A stretch of DNA of 64,000 nucleotides from Centropus unirufus. Taxonomy: Eukaryota; Chordata; Aves; Cuculiformes; Centropidae. Of the stretch, positions 1-29,200 are shown piece by piece. The notes below the pieces were generated by a model. That model was not told the origin of the DNA. It made no database searches and was given only the letters and a program-made list of their open reading frames with translations. The stretch covers positions 429,963-493,962 of the forward strand of contig VYZI01000169.1 in NCBI GenBank assembly GCA_013397695.1, written 5' to 3'. The translations under genes were made by a program, and so were the position numbers. The stretch's first letter is position 1; every line of letters begins with the position of its first letter.

Positions 1-460
1 CATAAGAGAGCATGGGGGTCTTAAAGTGCTTAAACCACTGTAAAGAGAAAAAAAAAACTGTAGGAAGAAATACATAATCCATGTTGTAAAATACTTACAG
101 TACATTCTACTTCAATAGCTTGTTGATATATTTAAAACACTGGAAGGATGCATTATCAACAAGTTAAACGGCAGCACTTACAATCCCATCCTGTGCTAAA
201 CCAAAACCCAACCTTGTTTTACTTGTATAACACTTAGTTCTTCTGTTCCCCAAAAAGCACTGTTTGATGAAGGCCATTTTTGTGCTTTTTTTTTTTAAAA
301 AACAAAAGGATCGATCTTATGTTAAAAAATCTTCTACATTTACAATCAAGGGTAATCGCCTCTAGAAAAGGATCAAATCCACCCCAAGAAGCAAGTTCAT
401 TTCATATTGAACAAAATATAAACAACCTTGGAAAAGGCAATGCCGTCCACGTGTAGTTTT

Positions 461-512
461 ATACATATATGTATATATGAACAGATATAGATATATGTAT
501 ATATAATACAGG
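461..512. repeat. TA-rich simple repeat
   Basis: Alternating TATATG/TATACA runs. Low-complexity sequence only. Confidence 0.7.
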
Positions 513-2365
513 ATAAACACATAAGGAACACAATGGGATTTCATAGTAAGAGCTTATAGTTGTCTTTACTCACTGCTGTCTTCTTCTAGTTCAAATGCAC
601 CAGCACACGTAGCCGTGACCTCTCATTACTGACTCCACGGGGATACTGCTCGCTTCAGTCATGATTAAGAACCAAGAGAAGACATTCCAGAAGCTGGGCT
701 CCTTCTCTGCCATGCCCTTCCCAAAAGAAAACTCCAAGCCTGTTATTGAGCTGGTACTGGTATTTTAACTAATCTACCTCTAATCACCGCGATCTCAATC
801 CCCAAAAACCAGCCCAAATAAAGCATCCCCACCTGGGAGGAAACCTGCATTTACCGCATGCCTTGGTTATTTTGACTTTGTGTAACCCAAAAACCAGATC
901 CTGTTTTCACACACAGGCTTTTACAACCCTGTAACTGCACCAGCTCCAGGAGCTTTGGTGCATACATCCAGCAGCCTGACTGGAAAACCACGCTGTTGGA
1001 TACAATAGAGCCAGATTGTGTTAAGTCCCAGCTTTTCAGGATCAAGCTGAACTGTACAAAAAAGTGAGAAAAATATAAGGTTGCAACATGTGGAGTACTA
1101 AGAGCATAAACACTGAGAGTGATTCCAGAGAAGATGAAAAGAAAATCATGCTCTGCTTCTCTCTAGCACCAAACCAGAAGGAAAAGGAAGTTCTTGGGTT
1201 TCTAAGAAAACCAGTAAAACTTATAGGAGTCTCAAAGGCAAGCCCCAAGGGGAGAATTCCCTGGATTAAAGAGGATCATTTTGCTATGGACTTCTAAAAC
1301 GACCTGTTGCAAGTTAAGTGACTTCAGACGCTTATGGTGCTTTTTAGCCAAGCCTGCTGCTTAGTTAAAATCTCACTAGGAAAACACAACTGGGATTGCA
1401 TATCCTTTAGGCTTAGCAGGGTTTCCTTAAGCTATACAGAAGAGGGGGTCTCAAATACAGCATCGTAATCATGCTACACAGCACTGCTAGAAAGGACCCA
1501 GGAACGGAGGACTGAGCAGTGTAGGAGCCTGGGAAATGCTCCTTCAATAAAGCATGATTATTTGATGAAATAGCTTGGATTGCCTCACGTGTAGTGTTTG
1601 TAAGGTCTCTCCTCACCAAATCCTCTCCAGACCTTTGGATTAGAGAACTGGATCATAACAGGATTCAGACACCTATGTCACGCTGATGTGAGGGTAAGAA
1701 AACAGTACTGCAAACCCAGCTCCAGAATGAACATCAGGACAAAACGTCCATGAGAAACAGGCAGCACTTCTAAGCTTGTTTTAGAATATACAGTTTCAGG
1801 TCTTTGACTTAAGTTAGCTTGCATCTCCAAATAAAAGATTGTTATGCCCCTACAACAGCAAAACATCATTTCACTTCCCCAATGAAATCAAGTACAATCA
1901 GGACAGGATCTCAAGCTGCTGTAGAAGTGTATGATTTATCTTGGGGAGAAGAAATCATTGAAAAGCAACTGGCATCGACTGAATCCAAAGTTTAAATTAT
2001 TTAGGAGGCAGCTTAAAAGTCTTTCTTCTTAAAAAACATTCAACCTCTAGACAGGTGATGTGTCTAACTTGTGACCAGCTTCTAAGGAGTGAGGGACATC
2101 CCTTTCATGAAGCATAAAAGCTATATGATAGCATTTCAAATGTAGTACAAGTTGTAACCATTCAGGTAAACTCTTGCTGTGTAGTGAGTAACTCATCCAG
2201 GACTGAGTAACAAGATACCAAGAAACACACTGTAAAAATACAACAATTATGTCCTAATGCTTTTAAAAAGTGAAGATCTGGTGCTGTAGAAGTGCATTGT
2301 TTTCAGTTTCAGCTCCTCCCCCAAGAGAACACCCATGGTACTGCATTATAGCACAGACATTGGAT

Positions 2366-2371
2366 TTTATT
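2366..2371 (-). terminator. candidate DPP8 poly(A) signal AATAAA
   Basis: TTTATT on the plus strand, i.e. AATAAA in the DPP8 sense, about 200 nt beyond the stop codon. It is the first canonical hexamer. Use is not proven. Confidence 0.5.
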
Positions 2372-2568
2372 TACATCTTAAGCAGTAAAGTTGTTGTGTC
2401 ACCGTACTTTAATTTCCTGTATGGCACCAAATTGACTTTTAAAAAAGTGTCTCTGTGTGTGTACATGTGGCAGGCACCAAAATGCAATGCTCCAGCCTAT
2501 TTTCTCTACTTTCCTACATCTCCTCCTTCGGTAAAGCAGCCAGTGGAGCAGAGTTCTGCAGAGGTCAG

Positions 2569-21946
<19,378 letters not shown>

Positions 21947-23289
21947 GTTGCATGTTTCTGGAAGAAGAGAATAGCAGAGATTCAGCACTGCTTTCCAGCA
22001 GCCCGGCACACGCTCCAGGCTCTACATCACAGCAAAGGGCTGCAAAACAACCCCATGTCACAAGGGCAAAACAGAACCACAGCAGAAGAGGGCTGGGAAA
22101 GAGATTTGTGCTGTGCAAAACTGGCTGCCATCACTCAGCTTTTCCAAATGGAATCAGAACTTCATAGAGCCACACAGATTTATTGTCACTCGCCTTTGCC
22201 AGCCTCCACGTACCAATGACTCACTTCAATTCATGAAGTGGATAAATTCTTCCTCGTTGGGCTCCTACCTGCTTCTTCCTCCCTGTGAACTGCACAAATA
22301 TCACCTCACCACATTCACATGAGAATGGGGGAAGACAGGGAGTGACCAGGACTGTAGCAAGACCTGGGACTACCAGCAGCTTAAAAAAAACAACACTAGG
22401 GACTGATTTGGAGCCACCAGGCCATACACAACAAGCCCAGACCGCTACTGCCCTTATTGCCTTTATTCTCCTATAACTTCTTGAGTTTGTTTGCATCTCC
22501 TTTCAAACAGAGCTTGGAGGGGGTCTAGCAACCATCAACACTATTATATTATCTCAGGGATATCAGGGATTAGACTCTTCCAGAAGAATGAGGTGATACC
22601 AGAAAAAAGGGAACACAGGAAAGAAAAGCAGTTTTCGGATAGCTTTATCTGCAGAATGAGTCTTATCCTCCCAGGCAGGTTGTTGATTTAGCAGAAATCT
22701 CCGCTTGCAGTCAGCTGTGCTTTACAAAGCCGATATGAGCCAGAATAAACAGCCCAGATGTCTGGCAAGAGGAAAGAGAGTCTTTCCATTGTAAATCCCA
22801 GACATCGGGGCAGCTCCAAAAGGATCCAAGCTCTCAAGTCCTGCCACATAGTTCATTACCAGAAAGACCAAGGCGTAAGGACTGTCAGCCTTCAAAAGGA
22901 GAGGTTTTTTTCTATACATAGAATGGAAGAGCTGCACAACTGCTCTGCACACAGCTAAGGCAGAGCTTGGTGGCCCAAGACAAGCAAAAATGTTGATATG
23001 GTCTAAATAATGCAATCCTCCCGAGCAAAGGGGCACTAAAGGGCCACTGGATCTTAAGACACAGGCTTGAGCAGCACGGCTACCCCAAGCAAAGCTCCCT
23101 GACGGACTGGCTCACCAGCTGCTCCCCACAGCAGTACCTCATCACAGGTGATTGAAAGAGAGACAACTTGCACCTTGGACCAAACCCATTGGAACACAAA
23201 CCACCGAGTGCAGAGCAGGGCAAGTCTGGATTAAAAGTTTAGTTCTACCTTTGACAATACTAATACAACAAACATGGGTCCTTCTTTTG

Positions 23290-23403
23290 CCCAAGCTATT
23301 TGCAACACAAGCCTGGCCTAGGAGGAGGTGACCCTGCCCATGGGAGAAGGCTTGGAACTGGATGGACTTTGAGTTTCCTTCCAACTCAAACCACTCTATG
23401 AAA
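23290..23403 (+). mobile_element. CR1 LINE 3' terminus
   Basis: DPP8 intron 1. Sense CR1 tail: GAGGTGACCCTGCCCATGGG, GGCTTGGAACTGGATGGAC, TTCCTTCCAACTCAAACCAC then CTCTATGA. Confidence 0.75.
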
Positions 23404-23699
23404 GACACAGCATAAGCTGAACAGCCCTAGTAACACTGGAAGGAGAGTTCAAACCCATACAGAGCAAAGTGCTTTCTATCAGCTTTATAAAGTTGATAAT
23501 GAGACTTCAATCCTCAGCAAGAAGACAGAGTGGAGAATACCAATGACGGAAAAGCTCCTCATCTGCACCCAGATGGTGGTAAGTCTTAACCCACTCCTCA
23601 CACTCCCCTCCCAATAAAAGCAAGAGAAAACAAAGAGTAGCAGACTTCAACAAGCAAATAGGAACGAGCACTTACTGGGTAAGGGGATGTTACCATGGG

Positions 23700-23935
23700 A
23701 TAAGCATAGAATTACTATGGAAAAGGCCTTTGAGATCATCGAGCCCAGCTGCAGCCACCCACTACTGCACCCTGAGCGCCTTGTCCACCTGCCTTGCAAA
23801 CCCCTTCAGGGATGGGGACTCCACCACTTCCCTGGGCAGCTCATTCAGTGCCTGGTAACGCTTTCAGGGAGGAATTTTTTCCTAATATCTAATCTGAATC
23901 TCCCCTGGTGCAACCTGAGGCCACCAGGTGAGGAC
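23700..23935 (-). mobile_element. CR1 LINE 3' fragment
   Basis: DPP8 intron 1. Antisense CR1: CATAGAATTACTATGG, TTTGAGATCATCGAGCCCAG, CTTCAGGGATGGGGACTCCA, CTTCCCTGGGCAGCTCATTC, CTAATATCTAATCTGAATCT. Similarity fades after 23935. Confidence 0.85.
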
Positions 23936-24084
23936 CAGGCTCCCAGGTGACCCCATGGGATCTGTACCACAGACCCCACCTGCCCTGCAAAGCAATTTAA
24001 TTTCCATCCTCCCACAGCCAGCAGAAACCACCCCACCCTTCGCTCCAGCTCCCTCCTGCCCCACATCACCGCAGGGCACCTCGT

Positions 24085-24680
24085 GATAAAGGCAAATAAC
24101 ATTTTAAAGGTAGTGGTGACTTAACTGAAAAGCTAAAGCAATTAACATTTTAGAGGTAGTGGCTACGTGACTGAAAACTAAAGCAATTAGAATTTTAGGA
24201 GTAGTGGCTATGTGACTAAAAGCTAAAGTAATTGGCACTTAAACGACAGGATATGCAAGCAATTGCATAAAAAGAGAATTACTGCTTTAAGTTCCTCCTG
24301 AGGGTAAATACACGCTGTCTAAAGTGTCTCAAGGCCGGTTAAAACGCGGTTTGGAAGAACACCAAAGGTCCTGAGAGCAGCTAAGGGACAAGGGTGAAAA
24401 GTTCAACCACGATGAAGACTATGGGAGACCCCAGCCCACGACCACCAGGAGGCACCACGGGAGAAGACCAGGGTGGAGCACATAGAAACGATTTCTCAAA
24501 CTCATTATAATAAAACCTACCTCTTCGGAGAGAGGTTATGAACACGTAACACCTTGTTTTATAAAGATAAGACAAATCTCCCATGGGGTGCGCACGTTTG
24601 GGCCGGAGAGATCCCCCCTGTGCCCAGCGCTGAATAAACACCTACTTTATAACCTTCTGGGTTGTGCAGTCTTTATTCCC
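24085..24680 (+). mobile_element. probable solo LTR of an avian endogenous retrovirus
   Basis: In DPP8 intron 1, about 220 bp downstream of exon 1 and antisense to DPP8. The 3' part has an LTR R/U5 layout: AATAAA at 24632-24637 in GCGCTGAATAAACACCTAC, then TTTATAACCTTCTGGGTTG and a GTCTTTATTCC-type end. The 5' part holds three tandem 45-bp units like a U3 enhancer repeat. No gag, pol or env sequence is present. Family and exact ends are uncertain and no target-site duplication was identified. Confidence 0.6.
24089..24243 (+). repeat. 3.4 tandem copies of a 45-bp unit
   Basis: Units at 24089-24134, 24135-24179 and 24180-24224, with a partial fourth to 24243. The shared core is ATTTTA-RR-GTAGTGGCTAYGTGACT followed by AAAGCTAAAG. 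Copies are about 80-90% alike by eye. Probably the U3 of the LTR above. Confidence 0.85.
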
Positions 24681-24900
24681 GAATCCCCCGGACCCGAGGC
24701 GGGGCAGGTCGGGCCTGAGCGGGCCGAGCAGCCGCGGCCCTGCCCGCCGTGCCGAGGTCGGGGGCAGTGGGCAGGCCCGGCCGGGAACGGCCAGCCCGGC
24801 AGGCCCCGAGGCAAGCACCAATCCCCCCCAAACAGAGGCGGCGGCCCCGCTCGCGGTGTCCCCGACCCCCGGGAAGCGCGGCCCCCGGGCGGGTACTCAC

Positions 24901-24990
24901 CCAACGCCGGTGCTCGCGGACCTCCGCGGCGGCAACGCTACCCAGCCGCCCCGCCGGGCCGCTTCTATTTCCGGCGCCGCTTCCGGTGTC
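24901..24990 (-). other. DPP8: DPP8 exon 1, non-coding (5' UTR)
   Basis: On the minus strand a consensus donor GTGAGTACCC occupies 24900-24891 inside the CpG island, so a non-coding first exon should end at 24901. The upstream limit is not visible; about 24990 is a guess. ETS-like CCGGAA cores lie just upstream (24960-24995). The joined first coding exon begins at 21957. A longer 898-residue human form starts further upstream; no equivalent ATG is visible here without transcript data. Confidence 0.6.
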
Positions 24991-25138
24991 ACCGAGAAGG
25001 GGCCGCGCTGCAGCGCCCCCTGCTGGCGCGGAGGGGGCGGGCCGGGCCGCGGAGGAGAGCGCCTCCTGCCGGCGCGGAGGAGCGAGAGATGGGGCCAAGT
25101 GAGGACATGGCGACCCCCGCCGGCGGGGGCGGAGCGGC

Positions 25139-25479
25139 GCGCATGCGCAGCGGGAACAGCGTGGGAGCATTGGGAAAGCTCCGGCGGGAGGCGTTGCGCG
25201 CATGCGCAGTGGGATCAGTGTGGGAGCGTTGGGAACCCGCTCCCCTCGGCAGGCGACGCTGCGCGCATGCGCAGTGGGAACAGCCCGCCCTGCGCGGAGG
25301 GGAAGTGGCGGAGCGCAGGGTGAGCCCTCCGCTTTTGCGCATGCGTAGTGGGAACAGCTCGCCCCCTCCGATGTGTGAGGCGGGAGTTGCTTTACGCATG
25401 CGCAGTGTGGAAAAAAAGCTCGCCCCTCACTGATCCCGCCCCTTACTGATCCCACCCCCCTTTCGTCCCGCGCATGCGC
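25139..25479. promoter_or_regulatory. array of six NRF1-type sites (GCGCATGCGC)
   Basis: Perfect GCGCATGCGC at 25139-25148, 25198-25207, 25263-25272 and 25470-25479; one-base variants at 25337-25346 (GCGCATGCGT) and 25394-25403 (ACGCATGCGC). Spacing 57-76 bp. Sites 1-4 share a downstream AGYGGGAWCAG extension, so the array is a degenerate tandem repeat rather than chance recurrence. NRF1 binds this palindrome at housekeeping promoters. Confidence 0.85.
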
Positions 25480-25511
25480 GGTGGGCGCGGTGGGCGCGCG
25501 CAGCCGTTCCC

Positions 25512-26170
25512 NNNNNNNNNNNNNNNNNNNNNNNNNNNNNNNNNNNNNNNNNNNNNNNNNNNNNNNNNNNNNNNNNNNNNNNNNNNNNNNNNNNNNNNNN
25601 NNNNNNNNNNNNNNNNNNNNNNNNNNNNNNNNNNNNNNNNNNNNNNNNNNNNNNNNNNNNNNNNNNNNNNNNNNNNNNNNNNNNNNNNNNNNNNNNNNNN
25701 NNNNNNNNNNNNNNNNNNNNNNNNNNNNNNNNNNNNNNNNNNNNNNNNNNNNNNNNNNNNNNNNNNNNNNNNNNNNNNNNNNNNNNNNNNNNNNNNNNNN
25801 NNNNNNNNNNNNNNNNNNNNNNNNNNNNNNNNNNNNNNNNNNNNNNNNNNNNNNNNNNNNNNNNNNNNNNNNNNNNNNNNNNNNNNNNNNNNNNNNNNNN
25901 NNNNNNNNNNNNNNNNNNNNNNNNNNNNNNNNNNNNNNNNNNNNNNNNNNNNNNNNNNNNNNNNNNNNNNNNNNNNNNNNNNNNNNNNNNNNNNNNNNNN
26001 NNNNNNNNNNNNNNNNNNNNNNNNNNNNNNNNNNNNNNNNNNNNNNNNNNNNNNNNNNNNNNNNNNNNNNNNNNNNNNNNNNNNNNNNNNNNNNNNNNNN
26101 NNNNNNNNNNNNNNNNNNNNNNNNNNNNNNNNNNNNNNNNNNNNNNNNNNNNNNNNNNNNNNNNNNNNNN
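25512..26170. other. assembly gap (659 N)
   Basis: Unsequenced, in the GC-rich promoter. It must contain HACD3 exon 1 with its start codon (about 29 codons by comparison with the 362-residue human protein). Confidence 0.99.
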
Positions 26171-26236
26171 TGTGACCAGGCCCGGGGGGTGGGCAGTGCT
26201 GGTGCCCTGATGTGACCTCCTCGTCTCTGCCCGCAG

Positions 26237-26279
26237 CACCCGGAGGTCACCATCACCGACAACGTCCTGCACTTCAGAG
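26237..26279 (+). CDS. HACD3: HACD3 exon 2
   Basis: HPEVTITDNVLHFR, residues about 30-43 plus one base. Acceptor CCGCAG, donor GTAGGG. The first exon after the gap. Confidence 0.9.
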
Positions 26280-29200
26280 GTAGGGAGCAGGGAGAGGGGC
26301 CATGGGGTCACGGAGGAGAGGCAGGACGGGCTGGGGGCCCCCATGCCAAGGTTCTGGGAGAAGAAGCCTTGGCTGACAGCAGCCGGGGGTGCCAGGAGAA
26401 GAACTCGGGGTTCCCCCAGCTGCCAGGACCCAGACAGCTTGGGGTGCCCAGTCCCTGTCACCACCCTCGGTGGCAGAAGCTGAGCTCTGCACTGGGAGCT
26501 GGGCACGTGTGGGTATGTCACGCACCCATCTACAAATCCTTGTGTGTTTAGGAATGGTAGCAGGTTGTGTCTTACAGAGCCATGAAAAAACCCAACCTCC
26601 CTGGATTTGAATATTGGTGAAATTTCCCTATGTTTTTGCTGCCCTGTGTCAACCGAGCCCCTGAGATAACTCCCGGCAGTTTTTTCCTCTCACAAAGACC
26701 TTGTTTGCAATTGTTATCAAATGTCTGTATCAGGAACTAGCACTTAATTTGAAAGGTAAAGCAGATCTGTGCGCATCACCGCTCCATGGAGCTTGTGCTC
26801 AGGCCTGGCTGGGTAGCACCAAGGCTGCACCGTAGCTGCTCTTATTTGGGTTTTCTCCTTTTTTTGGTGGTTTTCTTTAAGGTGCATTGCCTAGGAAATG
26901 CTGCTTCCACAGTGAAGCATCTGATGCCACTTGATAGGGGGGTGTTTCACATGATGTTCACTCCAGGATCACTTTACAAGACGGAAGGTGGAAATTAAAC
27001 TCAGCGTGCAGGTTTTTGGAGCCCTTCCAGGGATAGGACCCAGGGATGTGGGAAATGGGGGGTGAATACACTCTCCTGCCATGGGGAAGGGACTTCCTGC
27101 ATCAGGCTCTTCTGGACCTGCTGGAGACTGGGCTCCCTGCATGCTGGCTTCTCAGTCTGGAGGTTGGATCCCTCAAAGGCTGTCTGGCACAGGGGATTTC
27201 CAGTCGGATTTCTGGGCTCCTCTTTTTGGGAAGCTCACATCCACCCTTCCTGCAAGTGAGAACCCTTTTCCAGTGCCTTGCAGGGTTGCAGCAGCTTCAG
27301 CTGCCAACTGCAGCAGCAACATTTTGGTCTGTTTGTGTCTTCCCTGTTATCATGTGGCTTCCTCTGGCCTCCCAGCAAGGCAGGAGGAAGCAATAACCAC
27401 TGGATATTTCCATGTATAAAACATCCTCTGGATGTGGGGTGTGCGGAGCCAGCCTGGACCTTCACGCTGTCACGTCTTGTGTTTTAGCTCAGGGTCATGG
27501 TGCCTTCAACACTGACTGTTATTTCTTCTCTTTTAGCTCAGGGTCATGGTGCCAAAGGGGACAACATCTATGAATTTCAGATCGAGTTCCTAGAACCGGT
27601 TGAGCCTAATGTAGGTATTTTAACTCTTTAACTCTTGGGAAAAAAAAAGAATTTTTTAAAAGCTTGACGGGAAAGCAGCTGTGCACAGAGTCCTTCATTT
27701 GCTGTTTAAATTTGCCTGGTGATTCTGAGCACTGCAAACTAAACACCACCTGAGACAGTCCTGCCCTGGTGCTCAGCCACCATCCTGCCTTCATGCAAAT
27801 CACCTCACGGGAGGTGGTGCTGGCATGGGACTGCCTTACAGAAACAGGGCCTTACGTACCAGCAGGGAAGCAGTAGTTGTAGCAATTTTTAAAGGATTTA
27901 AAACAGCAAAATAATGGCAAAATCTGGCAATGTGTTGTTTGCTGCAACCTTGACTGGAGAACCAGGGAATGCTGTGCTGCAAAGTGTCACTGTGGTGTTT
28001 CCTGGCTTCTTTCACAGCCTGGTGAGGTAAAGTTATGAGAACCAGGGCTTCTGGCTTGGCCAGATTTCTCTGGTTGCCAGTACAGGTGCTCTTGCAGCTT
28101 CTACTGCGAAATGTTTTCTCAATTGCTGTTGGAGTCCAATAGAGAGCTCAGCTGGAAGAGCAGCCCTTCCATGTTACTCACGGCTCGCTGTCAAGTCAGC
28201 CTGTGCCTCAGAGCTGTTAGGGGCACGGGAAAACTTTGGGCTCTGCTGCCAGCACAGGATTTGTGCTGCTTATTCCTGCCTGTTGGGGATAGCTGCAGTC
28301 AGACTGGGAGCCACTGGTCACCTCTGCTGCTTCAACAAGGAAGGAGATTACTGGAGGGGGAATTTCTAGGGCCATCAGCAGGCAGGTTGCTGGTGTGGCT
28401 CCTACCGGGTCTTGAATGGCAGATAGTGAAGATCCCCTGGTTCCAGGATCCGGTCACCATTTGTCATTGGGAAGTATTGCAGGCCGGGGTTTTCTCTTTA
28501 GTTTCAATGCACACCACGAGTACCTCTTGCTGGTGCCAGGCTGGCCAGCAGCAAGAGATGGAGCTTCCAGTGGGCAAGGAGCAGCTGTGGTAGCTGTAAA
28601 TTACAGCTACAGCCTTCAGATGTCCTGGGAGCATGCAGACAGCCTTGAGAGACCAGTGCTGGTGCAACACACACAGGGAATAGCGCAGTTCCAGCTGGTC
28701 TGAGACAGATCTGGGCAGAGCACCCTGGTCTTGGCTTCAGGTATGCAGGGATGTGATGGGAGCAGCAAGGATGGGCACCCGAGGTGGCCAGGCTGTAAGG
28801 ATGGGCAGGGTCTTGCCTGCTGCTATGCAGTGTGCCCGTGGTGGAGAGATCTCATGGGGTGGCAGTGACCACATTACCCAGTCCTTAAGCTCACCATTGT
28901 CTCCAGGTGTTCCCTGAGGCTGTTAGCACTTCCTCTCACTGTAGCAGATGTCATGTGGGGTCCCAGCTTTTTGAGAATATTGCTATTTAAATAAAATGTG
29001 ACATTAAATAGAAATTGATACAGTCATGTTATTACTTACTGCATGGAGGAAATATTCTGTGAGGGGAAAATGTGGTTCTATGTGTTAACAGCCAAAGGAT
29101 TATTTGTGTACACCCAGTTTCCTCCGTCACTAAGCCAAGATTTCAACGCATTGCCTTGCACCTCCACCCCACTCACCCCCTGTCTGGACATTCTGCCAGC

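Larger units (their letters stand above)
1..2568 (-). other. DPP8: DPP8 3' UTR and downstream region
   Basis: No coding exon is recognisable. On the minus strand the first AATAAA is at 2371-2366, about 200 nt after the stop, and would give a short 3' UTR; an ATTAAA lies at 2413-2408. Vertebrate DPP8 also makes transcripts with much longer 3' UTRs, so part of the AT-rich sequence down to position 1 may be UTR. A (TA)-rich simple repeat lies at 461-512. Confidence 0.5.
24690..25511. promoter_or_regulatory. CpG island, bidirectional DPP8/HACD3 promoter region
   Basis: Very GC- and CpG-rich up to the assembly gap at 25512. DPP8 transcribes leftward from here; HACD3 exon 1 must lie inside or beside the gap. 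Contains ETS-like CCGGAA cores near 24965-24990 and six NRF1-type palindromes at 25139-25479. No TATA box was seen. Open reading frames here are composition artefacts. Confidence 0.85.

Noticed and set aside
24089..24243. CRISPR-like repeat array
   Set aside because: Repeats are contiguous with no spacers, diverged, and in a vertebrate LTR context.
24588..25433. Plus-strand ORF of 281 codons (and overlapping GC-rich ORFs)
   Set aside because: It lies in the CpG island, reads Arg/Pro/Ala/Gly repeats created by the NRF1-site array, and has no family similarity. A composition artefact.
24673..26521. Long minus-strand ORFs across the first gap
   Set aside because: Most codons are N; openness is meaningless.
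28111..28593. 160-codon ORF in HACD3 intron 3
   Set aside because: No recognisable domain, intronic, and the flanking exons join without it.
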